NCBI GenBank assembly: GCA_021798635.1
Contig: JAJZGH010000015.1
Coordinates: 1 to 33,793, forward strand
Origin: Planctomycetota bacterium
Lineage (GTDB): Bacteria > Planctomycetota > Phycisphaerae > WQYP01
DNA: 33,793 bases
Direction: 5' to 3'
The notes below the pieces were generated by a model that had not been told where the DNA came from, did no database searches, and worked only from the letters and a program-made list of their open reading frames with translations. Positions 23,857 through 33,128 of the stretch are shown here, one piece after another (position 1 is the stretch's first letter; the number at the start of each line of letters is the position of its first letter). The translations under genes were made by a program, and so were the position numbers.

Positions 23857-24879
23857 TTAATCCACTTCCTTGGAGTTGATCCAACGCATCATTTTACGCA
23901 ATTTTCGACCCGTGACTTCCACGGGATGTTTGGCATCCGCTTCGTAAAGAGCTTTAAATTTTGGCTTGCCGGCACGGTGCTCAGCCATCCATTCCGCGGC
24001 GAACTTGCCCGAGGTAATTTCATCGAGAATCTTCTGCATTTCTTTCTTGGTTTCTTCGGTAACGATGCGCGGGCCGCGGGTAAGATCGCCATATTCCGCG
24101 GTGTTGCTGATGCTGTAACGCATATAGTTCAGGCCGCCCTGATAAATCAGGTCAACGATCAATTTGACTTCATGCACGCATTCAAAGTAGGCCATTTCCG
24201 GTGGGTAGCCGTTTTTGATCAGCGTTTCAAACCCCGCCTTGATGAGGGCCGAAAGTCCGCCGCACAGCACGGCCTGCTCACCGAACAAATCCGTTTCACA
24301 TTCATTCTTAAAACTTGTTTCAATAATGCCGGCTCGGGCACCGCCCACGCCGTTGCCCCACGCCAGAGCTGTTTTCATGGCCTGCCCGCTGGCGTTCTGA
24401 TGCACGGCTACCAGACAGGGCACGCCGCCGCCTTTGACATACTCGCTGCGCACCAGATGGCCCGGGCCTTTGGGGGCAATCATGACGACATCCACGTCCT
24501 TGGAAGGGACGATTTGTTTAAAGTGAATTCCGAAGCCGTGCGTGGCGCCGAATGTTTTGCCGGCTTTCAGATGCGGCCCGATATCCCGGATGTAAATATC
24601 CGGCTGCAATTCATCCGGGAGCGTGGCGATAATCAGATCCGCGGCCTTGACCGCGTCGGGAATCGGCATGGGGTCAAACCCGTGTTCGATCGCCAGTTTG
24701 CCATTGGCGGAATCGCGCCGATTGGCCACGATGACCTTCACGCCGCTGTCACGCAGGTTCTGGGCGTGGGCATGGCCCTGCGAGCCATAACCCAGAACCG
24801 CCACGGTTTTCCCGTTCAGACCGGAAATAGGTGCTTCATTCTCGTAATAAATCTTAAGTGTGGTTTCGTTTCCTGCCAT
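23857..24879 (-). CDS. ilvC: Ketol-acid reductoisomerase (class I)
   Basis: Second common step of valine, leucine and isoleucine synthesis: isomerises and reduces acetolactate or acetohydroxybutyrate with NAD(P)H and two Mg2+. The Rossmann motif is AVLGYGSQGHAHAQNLRDSG, followed by the cofactor loop ANRRDSANGK, whose Arg residues suggest NADPH. The metal/active-site segments are ETDLFGEQAVLCGGLSALI (Asp and Glu) and ECVHEVKLIVDLIYQGG (Glu). Length is 340 residues, normal for class I. The ATG at 24879 has AAAGG about 10 nt upstream. No acetolactate synthase gene (ilvB/ilvH) is adjacent. The first gene of the minus-strand run with the VOC and SppA-like genes. A large open frame on the opposite strand (23800-24921) is its shadow. 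Confidence 0.96.
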   Translation of the reverse strand: MAGNETTLKIYYENEAPISGLNGKTVAVLGYGSQGHAHAQNLRDSGVKVIVANRRDSANGKLAIEHGFDPMPIPDAVKAADLIIATLPDELQPDIYIRDIGPHLKAGKTFGATHGFGIHFKQIVPSKDVDVVMIAPKGPGHLVRSEYVKGGGVPCLVAVHQNASGQAMKTALAWGNGVGGARAGIIETSFKNECETDLFGEQAVLCGGLSALIKAGFETLIKNGYPPEMAYFECVHEVKLIVDLIYQGGLNYMRYSISNTAEYGDLTRGPRIVTEETKKEMQKILDEITSGKFAAEWMAEHRAGKPKFKALYEADAKHPVEVTGRKLRKMMRWINSKEVD

Positions 24880-25046
24880 CTGTTTTACCTTTTACTATTA
24901 AAGCCTGTTACTGTAACGTAACTACAACAAAATCAACCAAGCCATAAGAATAGGGGATCAACCGCAGGGGGTCAAATAAATGATGGGCCAGAGATCGGCG
25001 AACCGCTAAAATTTGCTTCCCGTTGCCCCGGTGGCTAAGATGAATC

Positions 25047-25067
25047 ATATACCCCTTGGGGGTATAT
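25047..25067 (+). promoter_or_regulatory. CsoR-type operator
   Basis: A 9-bp perfect inverted repeat, ATATACCCC-TTG-GGGGTATAT, lies 18 nt before the csoR ATG. It matches the TACCC...GGGTA pattern of CsoR boxes. A possible -35 TTGCCC (25024-25029) and a TATAAA (25065-25070) flank or overlap it, consistent with repression by promoter occlusion and autoregulation. Confidence 0.8.
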
Positions 25068-25085
25068 AAAATGGAGTATCGGCTT

Positions 25086-25478
25086 ATGTCGAAGAAATTA
25101 AAACAACGGACCTCAAAGCCACGGACGCCCGGTCAACACGGCAGGTCCGCTGATCAGGATTTGCTGGGGTTACAACAGTTTGGCCCGGGCGGGAAAGCTC
25201 TCGCGGTGGATGCGGATAAAAAAAGGGCCAACCTCCATCGCCTTAGAAGAATTGAAGGTCAAATTCGCGGCTTGCATGATATGGTGCAACAGGATCGCTA
25301 CTGTGCTGATATTCTGATCCAGATCGCTGCCGTGCAAAAGTCCCTCTCGGGTGTTGCACGGCAATTGCTGGGCAATCATGTCAAGCATTGTGTCGCGCAT
25401 GGTATCCGAGCCGGCGGTGCGCAGGCTGAGGCTGCCTGCGATGAACTTCTGAAACTCGTATCTCATCTGGACCATTAA
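25086..25478 (+). CDS. csoR: CsoR-family copper-sensing repressor
   Basis: A 130-residue all-helical repressor. The core begins at about residue 47 (RANLHRLRRIEGQIRGLHDM). The Cu(I) ligands of CsoR are in register: Cys73 (DRYCADIL), His98 and Cys102 (GNHVKHC). The 25- and 4-residue spacings match Mycobacterium CsoR (36/61/65). The first 45 residues are a basic, low-complexity extension that classical CsoR lacks. ATG 25086 has GGAG 9 nt upstream; an earlier ATG at 25071 and a TTG at 25056 fall on or inside the operator. It should repress itself and the copper ATPase 16 nt downstream, and release DNA on binding Cu(I). Confidence 0.88.
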   Translation: MSKKLKQRTSKPRTPGQHGRSADQDLLGLQQFGPGGKALAVDADKKRANLHRLRRIEGQIRGLHDMVQQDRYCADILIQIAAVQKSLSGVARQLLGNHVKHCVAHGIRAGGAQAEAACDELLKLVSHLDH

Positions 25479-25494
25479 GTGGAAGAATTAAACT

Positions 25495-28017
25495 ATGAAT
25501 ATCGTGAATATTAAACCTGATCCGTCATCGCATGGGACCGAGACGGTTGATCCTGTATGCGGCATGAAGGTTGCTCCGGAAACGGCGCGGGGAAAATGGG
25601 ATCACCGTGGCGTTACCTATTATTTTTGCTGCCAAGGCTGTTTAGAAAAATTTCAGAGCGATCCGGAAAAATATCTCAATAAGCAGCCCTTGAAGCCGGG
25701 GACTGGCGGCTTGGTGCAACTCGGGATTTCAAAAAAAGCGACGACGATCACGGCCACGGCTGCCAGTCCGGCAGTGCCGATTGCGACCGCGAAACGCAAA
25801 TACATCTGTCCCATGGATCCGGAAATCAGCAGTGATAACCCGGGAGCGTGCCCCAAGTGCGGCATGGCCCTGGAACTCGATGTGTCATCACCGCCTGCCC
25901 GCAAGGCAACGCGGTATACCTGCCCGATGGATCCGGAAATTATTCGTGATCAGCCCGGTGCGTGCCCCAAGTGCGGTATGGCTCTGGAGCCGATGGAAGC
26001 TCAATCGATGGGCGATCCGGAGAATCCGGAATTAGTGGATATGTCCCAGCGCTTCCGCATTGGTCTGGCGCTGACGGTGCCGGTGTTTATCTTATCCATG
26101 CTGGCGGATTTTAATGTCGCCCATCTCAATGCCTCCGCATGGGTAAACTGGGTCAACCTTGTGCTCGCTACGCCGGTGGTGTTCTGGTGCGGCATGCCCT
26201 TTTTTGTACGAGGGTGGGGCTCTATTAAAACGTGGCATCTCAACATGTTTACGCTGATCGCTCTGGGCGTGGGCGTGGCGTACGTGTATAGCTTTGTTGC
26301 CACGCTGGCACCCCAAATCTTTCCCCCGGCATTTCAAGTCCATCCCGGCCTGGTGGCGACATACTTTGAAGCTGCTGCGGTGATTGTCGTGTTGGTGCTG
26401 CTAGGACAAACGCTGGAACTGCGGGCACGCGGCAAAACCGGTGCGGCCATCCGCGAACTATTGGATTTATCACCCAAACATGCCCGGCGTATTTCCGCCG
26501 ATGGCAATCAACACGATGTGCCGCTGGAACAGATTGCGGTGGGGGATAAACTCCAAGTGCGTCCCGGGGAAAGACTTCCCGTTGATGGGATCGTACTGGA
26601 AGGCGCCAGTACCGTCGATGAATCGATGATTTCCGGGGAACCCATTCCCGTGCTCAAGGCGGCGGGCGATAAAGTCATTGGCGGCACGGTGAATGGTACC
26701 GGCGGCCTGATAATGGAGGCGCAAAAGGTCGGAGCCGATACGCTATTAGCGCAAATTGTGGCTTTGGTTTCGCAGGCCCAGCGCAGCCGTGCGGCGATTC
26801 AACGTCTGGCTGATAAAGTTGCCGGAATCTTTGTGCCCGCTGTGGTTGCCTCAGCGGTTCTGACGTTTATTTTGTGGTCCATCTTTGGCCCCGCTCCGGC
26901 GATGGCTTATGCGCTGGTGAATGCTGTGGCGGTAGTGATGATCGCCTGCCCCTGCGCCTTAGGATTAGCCACGCCGATGTCCATCATGGTGGGTGTTGGC
27001 CGGGCGGCCCAATCCGGTGTGCTGATAAAAAACGCGGAAGTTCTTGAGGTGATGGAAAAAATTGACACCATCGCTCTGGATAAAACCGGCACACTGACAC
27101 AAGGCCATCCGAAAGTAGTAACACTTCAGCCGCAGCCGGCCGTTTCGGCCGATGATTTACTGCAGTTGGCCGCTTCATTGGAGCGTGGCAGCGAGCATCC
27201 TCTGGCGGCGGCCATTGTTTCCGCCGCCCAGGAGCAGCGCATCGCCCTGCTGCCGGTACAAGAATTTCAATCCACCAGCGGACAGGGAGTCCACGGTAAA
27301 ATTAATGGTCGGAATGTGGCCATCGGCAATGCGGCCTTGATGCGGCAACTGCAGATTGCTATTGAACCTATGGCACAACAAGCGGAAGCTCTGCGCAGCC
27401 GCGGGCAGACCATTATGTATGTGGCGGCGGACGAAAAATTTATGGGTCTTCTGGGTACGGAAGACCCGATTCGTCCCGGCGCGGCGGAAATGGTTAAGCG
27501 TATAAAGTCTCTGGGCTTGTCTGTGGTTATGATCACCGGCGATAACGAGGCTACGGCCACGGTCGTCGCCCGGCGACTGGGCATTGACATGGTCGAAGCC
27601 AATACTTTGCCGCAGCAAAAAGCCGAGGCTGTGCGCCGCCTGCAAAGTCAGGGACGAAAAGTCGCCCTGGCGGGCGATGGCATTAATGACGCGCCAGCCC
27701 TGGCGCAGGCGGATGTGGGCATTGCCATGGGTACCGGTACGGATGTCGCCATCGCCAGTGCCGGTGTGACATTACTGCACGGAGATTTAGCCGGCATTCT
27801 CCAGGCGCGGCACATAAGCATCGCGACCATGCGTAATATCCGTCAGAATCTTTTATGGGCCTTTGGTTATAACATTTTGGGGATACCGATTGCCGCGGGC
27901 ATTTTGTATCCATTTTTTGGCATTCTGCTAAGCCCAATGATAGCCGCCGCGGCGATGAGCTTCAGCAGCGTATCAGTTATTGCCAATTCTCTGCGGCTGC
28001 GAAAACTGAAACTGTAG
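25495..28017 (+). CDS. copA: Copper-translocating P1B-type ATPase with YHS and two HMBD motifs
   Basis: An 840-residue P-type ATPase exporting Cu(I) from the cytosol. N-terminal order: YHS domain (about 19-64, VDPVCGMKV ... [12 protein letters not shown]), then two near-identical heavy-metal-binding motifs (about 103-127 and 141-165, each CPMDPEI ... [11 protein letters not shown]), instead of the CxxC ferredoxin-like domains of E. coli CopA. The core has the TGE-type ISGEPIPV, the metal-site CPC (Cys485-Pro-Cys487, [11 protein letters not shown]), the phosphorylation site Asp529 in DKTGTLTQG, a TGDNEATA segment and [23 protein letters not shown] indicates Cu(I)/Ag(I). The HMBD repeat looks like a recent tandem duplication even at DNA level. 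It follows csoR by 16 nt and shares its copper-controlled promoter. Silver or related CopA-like specificity is possible. Confidence 0.93.
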   Translation: MNIVNIKPDPSSHGTETVDPVCGMKVAPETARGKWDHRGVTYYFCCQGCLEKFQSDPEKYLNKQPLKPGTGGLVQLGISKKATTITATAASPAVPIATAKRKYICPMDPEISSDNPGACPKCGMALELDVSSPPARKATRYTCPMDPEIIRDQPGACPKCGMALEPMEAQSMGDPENPELVDMSQRFRIGLALTVPVFILSMLADFNVAHLNASAWVNWVNLVLATPVVFWCGMPFFVRGWGSIKTWHLNMFTLIALGVGVAYVYSFVATLAPQIFPPAFQVHPGLVATYFEAAAVIVVLVLLGQTLELRARGKTGAAIRELLDLSPKHARRISADGNQHDVPLEQIAVGDKLQVRPGERLPVDGIVLEGASTVDESMISGEPIPVLKAAGDKVIGGTVNGTGGLIMEAQKVGADTLLAQIVALVSQAQRSRAAIQRLADKVAGIFVPAVVASAVLTFILWSIFGPAPAMAYALVNAVAVVMIACPCALGLATPMSIMVGVGRAAQSGVLIKNAEVLEVMEKIDTIALDKTGTLTQGHPKVVTLQPQPAVSADDLLQLAASLERGSEHPLAAAIVSAAQEQRIALLPVQEFQSTSGQGVHGKINGRNVAIGNAALMRQLQIAIEPMAQQAEALRSRGQTIMYVAADEKFMGLLGTEDPIRPGAAEMVKRIKSLGLSVVMITGDNEATATVVARRLGIDMVEANTLPQQKAEAVRRLQSQGRKVALAGDGINDAPALAQADVGIAMGTGTDVAIASAGVTLLHGDLAGILQARHISIATMRNIRQNLLWAFGYNILGIPIAAGILYPFFGILLSPMIAAAAMSFSSVSVIANSLRLRKLKL

Positions 28018-28020
28018 CCC

Positions 28021-28170
28021 GACGCGGCAGCGTCATGGTTGGATGCGGGATGGGGTGGCGGAAAAAGCCGCACTCCAATTTGGCACGCATTGCGCCAATC
28101 GTGACGAGGGAACGGCACTGTGTTATGGAAACTGCATTCCGCATCAAGCTCAACGCTTCCGCATTGAGCT
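28021..28170 (+). repeat. Palindromic repeats after the copper ATPase, including copy C
   Basis: A GACGC-GGCA-GCGTC hairpin (28021-28034) starts 3 nt after the ATPase TAG. AGCTCAACGC-TTCC-GCATTGAGCT (28147-28170) is a near-copy of 10803-10826, followed in both by AATG. The rest of this 190-nt gap between convergent genes shows no gene. Confidence 0.6.
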
Positions 28171-28208
28171 AATGGCACGGAATGGTTCGACTGGACCTCG
28201 CCAGCCGT

Positions 28209-29612
28209 TTATCGTTCCTGCGCTAATGATTTATTGGTCGTATCGATACGAAACAGCCAGGTTGTCACGCCGCCTAAAACCGACCCTGCGGCCAGCACCA
28301 GCAGCAGTTTTGGCGTGCCGATCGCCTTGCCCAACACGGGCAGAAAAAACGTGCTCGCTACGGCTCCCAAGCGGGAAAAGGCAGTCGCAAAGCCATGACC
28401 AGCAGCGCGCACGTCGGTGGGGTAGACTTCCGCCGCCAGAACATACGTGGTATTGCCCGGACCAAACGCGTTAAATGCCTGCGAGAGCATCATTCCCAGA
28501 AACACCATGGCCAACGCCAGCGTGCTATATTGCAGCACCCATTGCGGATGGCCATGTTTCATTACCTGGTGGGCGGGAACGTTCATGGCGGTGACAGCTA
28601 CCAGTACCAGCGCCGCCGCGCTGCCCACAAAGCCAATAATCTGCGGCCAGATGCGCCCGATGCGGTCCACCGTTAATGCCAAAGGCACATAACCGACCAA
28701 AAACGTGACCGACAGTATCGCCGAACCCAGTATCTGCTGGTGTGCGGTCTTAAACCCGAGATGGCCTAGAATCAGCGGCGTATAAATGGTCAGGTAATAA
28801 CCCACCAGATCCATGATAAACCATGGAATGCACACCAGCAGCGTGGCGCGAATATAGCGCTTTTGAAATAATACACGCCATGGCGTTCTGGGTGCCACGG
28901 CCCGCTTTTGCTCCGCCGCCAAGATGGCCGTGAGATCGGCCGGTGTAATAGTGGGATCAACACGCGCTAAAACCGCCGCCGCTTTTTCCGCCTGCCCATG
29001 CCGCAGGTACCACCTTGGCGACTCCGGCAAATTACGCCGTAACCCGATGACAAATAACGCCGGGACTGCGCCAATCAGCAACATAATCCGCCAGGCGATC
29101 GGGCCAAATGATAGCAGGCTGTATGCCACCAAACCGGCGACAATAGCCCCTCCCGTCCACAGGCCGAAGGTCCAGGTAATTACGCCGCCGCGTTTGTTTT
29201 TAGGCATGAACTCGGCCATGTACGTGGCGCTGATAGGATAGTCAGCGCCGATGCCCATACCCAGCACAAAGCGAAACACTACCAGAGACTCAATATTCCA
29301 CGCCGCACTGCAAAGGACAGCCGCGAAGAAAAATGTGATCAAATCAATAAGGTAAATGGCCTTGCGCCCATAGCGATCCGCCACGTGCCCGCCGATCAGC
29401 GCTCCAAGAAACGCCCCTGCCAATGCGGAGGTGCCCACCCAGCGATATTGTGACGGCCCAAGATGCCATTGTCGGGCCAGAAGTACCAGCACCGCACCGA
29501 CAATAATCGTGTCATAGCCGTCGAGAAATATGCCCAGCCCCGCTGCCCAGGCCAATCGCCGATGCAAGGGAGTCATCGGGGCATTATCCATTTTTTCCAG
29601 CAGGCTATTCAC
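28209..29612 (-). CDS. MFS transporter, phosphate:H+ symporter-like
   Basis: A 467-residue MFS protein with about twelve membrane segments. The classical signatures are GGHVADRYGRKAIYL after segment 2 and LPESPRWYLRHG before the central loop. The segment GMGIGADYPISATYMAEFMP resembles the GIGIGGDYPLSATIMSE signature of the PHS/Pho84 phosphate porters. The neighbouring gene encodes an exported phosphoesterase, which fits uptake of released phosphate, but an organic anion or sugar cannot be excluded. GTG 29612 is supported by GGAG 8 nt upstream, inside the end of the upstream gene; the two are 3 nt apart and probably translationally coupled. Confidence 0.85.
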   Translation of the reverse strand: MNSLLEKMDNAPMTPLHRRLAWAAGLGIFLDGYDTIIVGAVLVLLARQWHLGPSQYRWVGTSALAGAFLGALIGGHVADRYGRKAIYLIDLITFFFAAVLCSAAWNIESLVVFRFVLGMGIGADYPISATYMAEFMPKNKRGGVITWTFGLWTGGAIVAGLVAYSLLSFGPIAWRIMLLIGAVPALFVIGLRRNLPESPRWYLRHGQAEKAAAVLARVDPTITPADLTAILAAEQKRAVAPRTPWRVLFQKRYIRATLLVCIPWFIMDLVGYYLTIYTPLILGHLGFKTAHQQILGSAILSVTFLVGYVPLALTVDRIGRIWPQIIGFVGSAAALVLVAVTAMNVPAHQVMKHGHPQWVLQYSTLALAMVFLGMMLSQAFNAFGPGNTTYVLAAEVYPTDVRAAGHGFATAFSRLGAVASTFFLPVLGKAIGTPKLLLVLAAGSVLGGVTTWLFRIDTTNKSLAQER

Positions 29613-29615
29613 CCA

Positions 29616-32543
29616 TTAATCTCCATCCGCCGGGCCGTCGCCGGCATCACTGGCAATGTAATGGGTCAGCGGCTGATCTTGCGTTTTGGCCAAATGACGC
29701 AGGTACGCCATCACACGCCTGTAGGATGCCTTCCCTTTTACCGCGATCCATTCCTGCCGCATCTGCTCGGGGCCGGGAACTTTCATCAACTCTGTAGGCG
29801 TAAACATGGTGTGGCCGATTTTGGCTACTGCAGCCCCGTGCGTTTTTAGCCAATGGGGCGAAAGCCAATGACCCGTTTTGCCGGCCTTACGCCGCAGTTG
29901 TTCGCCCTGCCACATTTTTCCGGGATTATATCCCACCGGTACGCGAATCGGTTGCACATCATACGGAGCAAAATCCGGATGGCGTGTCCAGATTCCGGAA
30001 AGCACCTGGGCGTTGGCATCCCATTGGGACATGGGCGGTACATCCGTGATGGCTTCAATGGTGCGCAGCAGATTCACCTGGGAATAACGGTGCGTAATTA
30101 ACATGCCCGGCCTTATCCATGGGCTGACGATGACGGCAAAAGACCGATGGGCGTCAATATGGTCCGCCCCGGATTGCGCATCATCTTCGGTGATAAATAT
30201 CGCCATGTGCTTCCATTGCGGGGTGCGGCTTAATTCCGCAACAATCCGCCCCGTCGCCAGATCATTGTTGGCCACGTAATACTGCGGCGTGTAATAGCCG
30301 GGTGATCGGCCGGCGGTGTGATCATCCGGCAGCCAGACATACATAAAGTGCGGTGGATTGTTTTTATGAGCGGCAAGGAATTCATGCACCACACGCGCCC
30401 GGTCGGTATCCAGAATAAAGCGATTCCATTCCGGGTACGGCTTCCCAATGTGCTGGACCATGGCCGCGCTGATTTTTCCCGCCTGATTTCGCGCGACAAA
30501 TTCCCCAAAGTTTATGAACGAAACGTGGTTGGTCAGCAGATCATTAAAAACAAACATCCCGCCGGGATAGGAAATCCACGGATTGGACCAGTGTTTTAAT
30601 CGACTTAAGTTGATGTCCTCAGGATACGGATTATCGCCGCCGCTAAAGCCGGTTTTAGCGCTGTAACCCGCCGGGCGCAGGTCTTGCGTCCATCCCGGAC
30701 TTGACGCTATGCCGCGACCGGAATAATACATCGGCCAGGTGCGCTGGACATAATCGGAATCCTCCGCGGCGGTTGTCCATTGGTGACCCTGCGCGGTGAC
30801 TTCGCCATCCATATAGAAATTCACGCACAATCCGAATCGATCGGCCATGGCGTAAAGATTCGGCAGTTCTGTGCGGTTGTAAAGATCCAAGTGTGGATCA
30901 GCCCATTTACCGGCCCGCTGGTACGCCCCAAATTCTTCATCAAAGGTCTTATTTTCCCGCAGAATAAACACCACATATCGGATATGGCGGCGGATAACCT
31001 TGGTGGCACTGGCGTTTTGCCGAGCCAACTTCGCCCTCTGGTCCCGGGAAAAGCCGTTATTTGCCAAAGCGGTATGGGTCCACTGGGCAAGGTGCGCTGA
31101 CAAATCATCGAGGGCGATGCGTTGGACCGTGCCGGGCATGGAATCGCCAACCCATTGATGTTGTAAATCGGGTGTGGACCCCAGTCCTTTCGCGGAAACC
31201 ACATACAATGCGTGCTGATAAATACATAGGTTAGTGGGATACCAGCCCGTGGGAATTAATCCTTCCGGCTTGCCCGTGGCGGCGTTAAATACCGCCACGT
31301 CATCATTGCCCGCGTTGCCCGCGAACACCTTGCCGTCCGCTGCCGCCAGCGCGTCGGGAAATGATCCCGGCGGGGCATCGCGGTAGGGGCGATCCATGGC
31401 CATGCCGACAATGGCCAAATGTGCGGCATTAATTTCGGTAAGAATATCCGCGTTGGCGCAGGCCACCCAGACGGTTGCGGAATTGCCCACCGCCGCCAAC
31501 GCCGTCGGATGTACACCGGGCAGGCGATTATCGGGGCCGGTAGGCGCGCCTATGCGGATAAAACCCAACGGTTGCATGGTCCGGGCGTCAAGAATCGTTA
31601 CACGATTTGCTCCCCAATCGCTTACCACCAGCCGCCGGCCATGATCGCAGACAACTACCTGGAAGGGCATGGCGCCGGCATTGGCGTAACGGGTATGGCC
31701 TGTTTTAATATTAATGCGCGCCACGCTGTTGCTTAACAGCCCGGTAGTGAATATATGGATGCCACGCAATCCTACCGCGACGGAATCGGGATAAAAATTC
31801 CAGGCGCTATGCCGACGCTTGGGTTGTGAAATAATTTTTCCCTCAGTGACTGGTCCGTTGCGGCTTTTCAAACCTGTTTGTCGCCCCTGGTATTGATACG
31901 GATATTGCGTCTTTGGAAAGGCCTGAAACGCCAGGGGATATTGGCGAATTAATTTCATTTTGCCGCCGGGCTGTATCCGCAATGCCAGCACGTTGTTGGA
32001 AACTCCGCCGGCGGCATAAATCATACCATGCGGCCCGGCGGCCACCCCTTGAAACAGGCTCTGCTTGGATATGCCGGAAATCAACTTACCGTGCCCCGGT
32101 TTACCCTTCAGAAAGCCCAGTTGTGATTCTTCGGACAGATCCCCTGGATTCAACACCGTCAGCGTTTGGCGAAATGCCGCGCCCGATGCTTCCACTACCA
32201 CATGGTTGCCGGTGCCGACAACACCAATCGCAAAATTCGGCGTCATGGCCACCGTGCCCACCGGATTGATGATCCGATCCGTCGCGGTTTTATGGATGAC
32301 CTGTGCATTCGTTTGCGCTCTGAGAGCGGATATGCCCGAGATCAGCATCGCATACGCCACGATCATGACCAGCCAATACCGCGAAGTTCCTCGGCCGGGT
32401 GTCGTGCCGGCTTGTTCAGCGGAACATTGATTCGTTATTCCCCCGCCGATGCTTGTCCATTGGTGAAGCACCGTACCCACTGAAAACTTTCTGGTACCGC
32501 CGCGTCTATGCAGCACTCCTCTGATCCGCGAATATTTTTTCAT
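29616..32543 (-). CDS. Exported beta-propeller plus phosphoesterase-domain protein
   Basis: About 975 residues. After a hydrophobic export segment (LVMIVAYAMLISGISALRAQ, about residues 58-77) come repeated propeller-like blades (about 100-500), such as VSDWGANRVTILDARTMQPL and GNAGNDDVAVFNAATGKPEG, of YVTN/NHL type. From about 515 a phosphoesterase-family domain (acid phosphatase/phospholipase C-like) follows: IRYVVFILRENKTFDEEFGA, MDGEVTAQGHQW, YVWLPDDHTAG, AIFITEDDAQSGADHIDAHR and SFAVIVSPWIRPGMLITHRY, with the Asn/Glu/Asp/His metal ligands expected. It would cleave phosphate esters outside the inner membrane. The start is uncertain: ATG 32543 is chosen, but a long basic N-terminus precedes the signal, and ATG 32366 or TTG 32567 are possible. 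It is coupled to the downstream MFS gene. Confidence 0.82.
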   Translation of the reverse strand: MKKYSRIRGVLHRRGGTRKFSVGTVLHQWTSIGGGITNQCSAEQAGTTPGRGTSRYWLVMIVAYAMLISGISALRAQTNAQVIHKTATDRIINPVGTVAMTPNFAIGVVGTGNHVVVEASGAAFRQTLTVLNPGDLSEESQLGFLKGKPGHGKLISGISKQSLFQGVAAGPHGMIYAAGGVSNNVLALRIQPGGKMKLIRQYPLAFQAFPKTQYPYQYQGRQTGLKSRNGPVTEGKIISQPKRRHSAWNFYPDSVAVGLRGIHIFTTGLLSNSVARINIKTGHTRYANAGAMPFQVVVCDHGRRLVVSDWGANRVTILDARTMQPLGFIRIGAPTGPDNRLPGVHPTALAAVGNSATVWVACANADILTEINAAHLAIVGMAMDRPYRDAPPGSFPDALAAADGKVFAGNAGNDDVAVFNAATGKPEGLIPTGWYPTNLCIYQHALYVVSAKGLGSTPDLQHQWVGDSMPGTVQRIALDDLSAHLAQWTHTALANNGFSRDQRAKLARQNASATKVIRRHIRYVVFILRENKTFDEEFGAYQRAGKWADPHLDLYNRTELPNLYAMADRFGLCVNFYMDGEVTAQGHQWTTAAEDSDYVQRTWPMYYSGRGIASSPGWTQDLRPAGYSAKTGFSGGDNPYPEDINLSRLKHWSNPWISYPGGMFVFNDLLTNHVSFINFGEFVARNQAGKISAAMVQHIGKPYPEWNRFILDTDRARVVHEFLAAHKNNPPHFMYVWLPDDHTAGRSPGYYTPQYYVANNDLATGRIVAELSRTPQWKHMAIFITEDDAQSGADHIDAHRSFAVIVSPWIRPGMLITHRYSQVNLLRTIEAITDVPPMSQWDANAQVLSGIWTRHPDFAPYDVQPIRVPVGYNPGKMWQGEQLRRKAGKTGHWLSPHWLKTHGAAVAKIGHTMFTPTELMKVPGPEQMRQEWIAVKGKASYRRVMAYLRHLAKTQDQPLTHYIASDAGDGPADGD

Positions 32544-32688
32544 CACAATGAAGCCTTTCGTAGCCAAACATACTCACCGGCATGCCGATGCCTCGTGAAA
32601 CCGACCATCCAAATGATCGAACACCGGGCCACGACAGCTTTGGCGCTGTGTTAGAATTATCGTAACCGTTCACGGAGTTCCGGTCGAA

Positions 32689-32703
32689 CAGGCTGGAAGC
32701 CTG
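32689..32703. repeat. Short CAGGCT-GGA-AGCCTG palindrome
   Basis: A 6-bp stem with a 3-nt loop in the 190-nt gap between the PEP-CTERM fragment and the phosphoesterase gene. No T run follows, so it is a repeat-like palindrome rather than a convincing terminator. I see no clear promoter in this gap. Confidence 0.35.
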
Positions 32704-32729
32704 CACCACAATGTGGAATTACGTTGCGG

Positions 32730-33128
32730 TTAAGCCCGCGCCTTACGCTTCCGGCTTGCCAGAAGCAGCCCCAGACCGCCCAGCGCAAAGAGGCCCAGCG
32801 TGGCCGGTTCCGGCACGGCCGTATAGTTGATCGTGCCGGGATCAAACGTGACTGACAGACTGCTGCTCGGATTAAACTCGTTAAACATGAAATCCAGCGC
32901 CCCGCTGGTGATATCGCCGGGGGTTAGAATGTCGCCGAGATTCCAAGTGCCGCCCGGATTGTAATGTCCGCCCGCAGAAGCAGTATAGTACACTCCGTCC
33001 AACGAATCGGGGCCACGGGCACGAGGTCCCGTGGTGTAGTTTGCAAGATCCGTCAGATTCGTGTAGCTCAGTCCGCCAGTCTTGGAAGGCCAATGCAGAT
33101 CCAGGATATTGGCCTTCCTGCCAAAATA
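32730..33128 (-). pseudogene. C-terminal fragment of a PEP-CTERM protein
   Basis: An open frame of 132 residues follows directly, and in the same frame, after the TGA of the next PEP-CTERM gene (33129-33131). It has no ATG and no signal peptide; the first near-start codon is a TTG at 33002. The C-terminus is a full PEP-CTERM sorting signal: AVPEPATLGLFALGGLGLLL followed by ASRKRKARA. The upstream part (ILDLHWPSKTGGLSYTNLTD, DSLDGVYYTASAGG) reads as genuine protein. I infer a truncated gene, perhaps left after recombination between PEP-CTERM genes. Rare readthrough of the TGA would append it to the upstream protein. Confidence 0.65.

Noticed and set aside
23800..24921. 373-residue open frame on the + strand
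   Set aside because: Exactly antisense to ilvC, which has full family motifs; no family features of its own.
24896..24925. GTTAC/GTAAC repeats before ilvC as a leucine-type attenuator
   Set aside because: No leader peptide with branched-chain codons and no terminator hairpin; at most a small operator.
25056..25085. TTG 25056 or ATG 25071 as the csoR start
   Set aside because: The TTG lies inside the operator palindrome and the ATG overlaps the ribosome binding site used by ATG 25086.
25800..25990. Direct repeat in the copper ATPase gene as a mobile element
   Set aside because: The repeat is the in-frame duplicated HMBD coding sequence, not an insertion.
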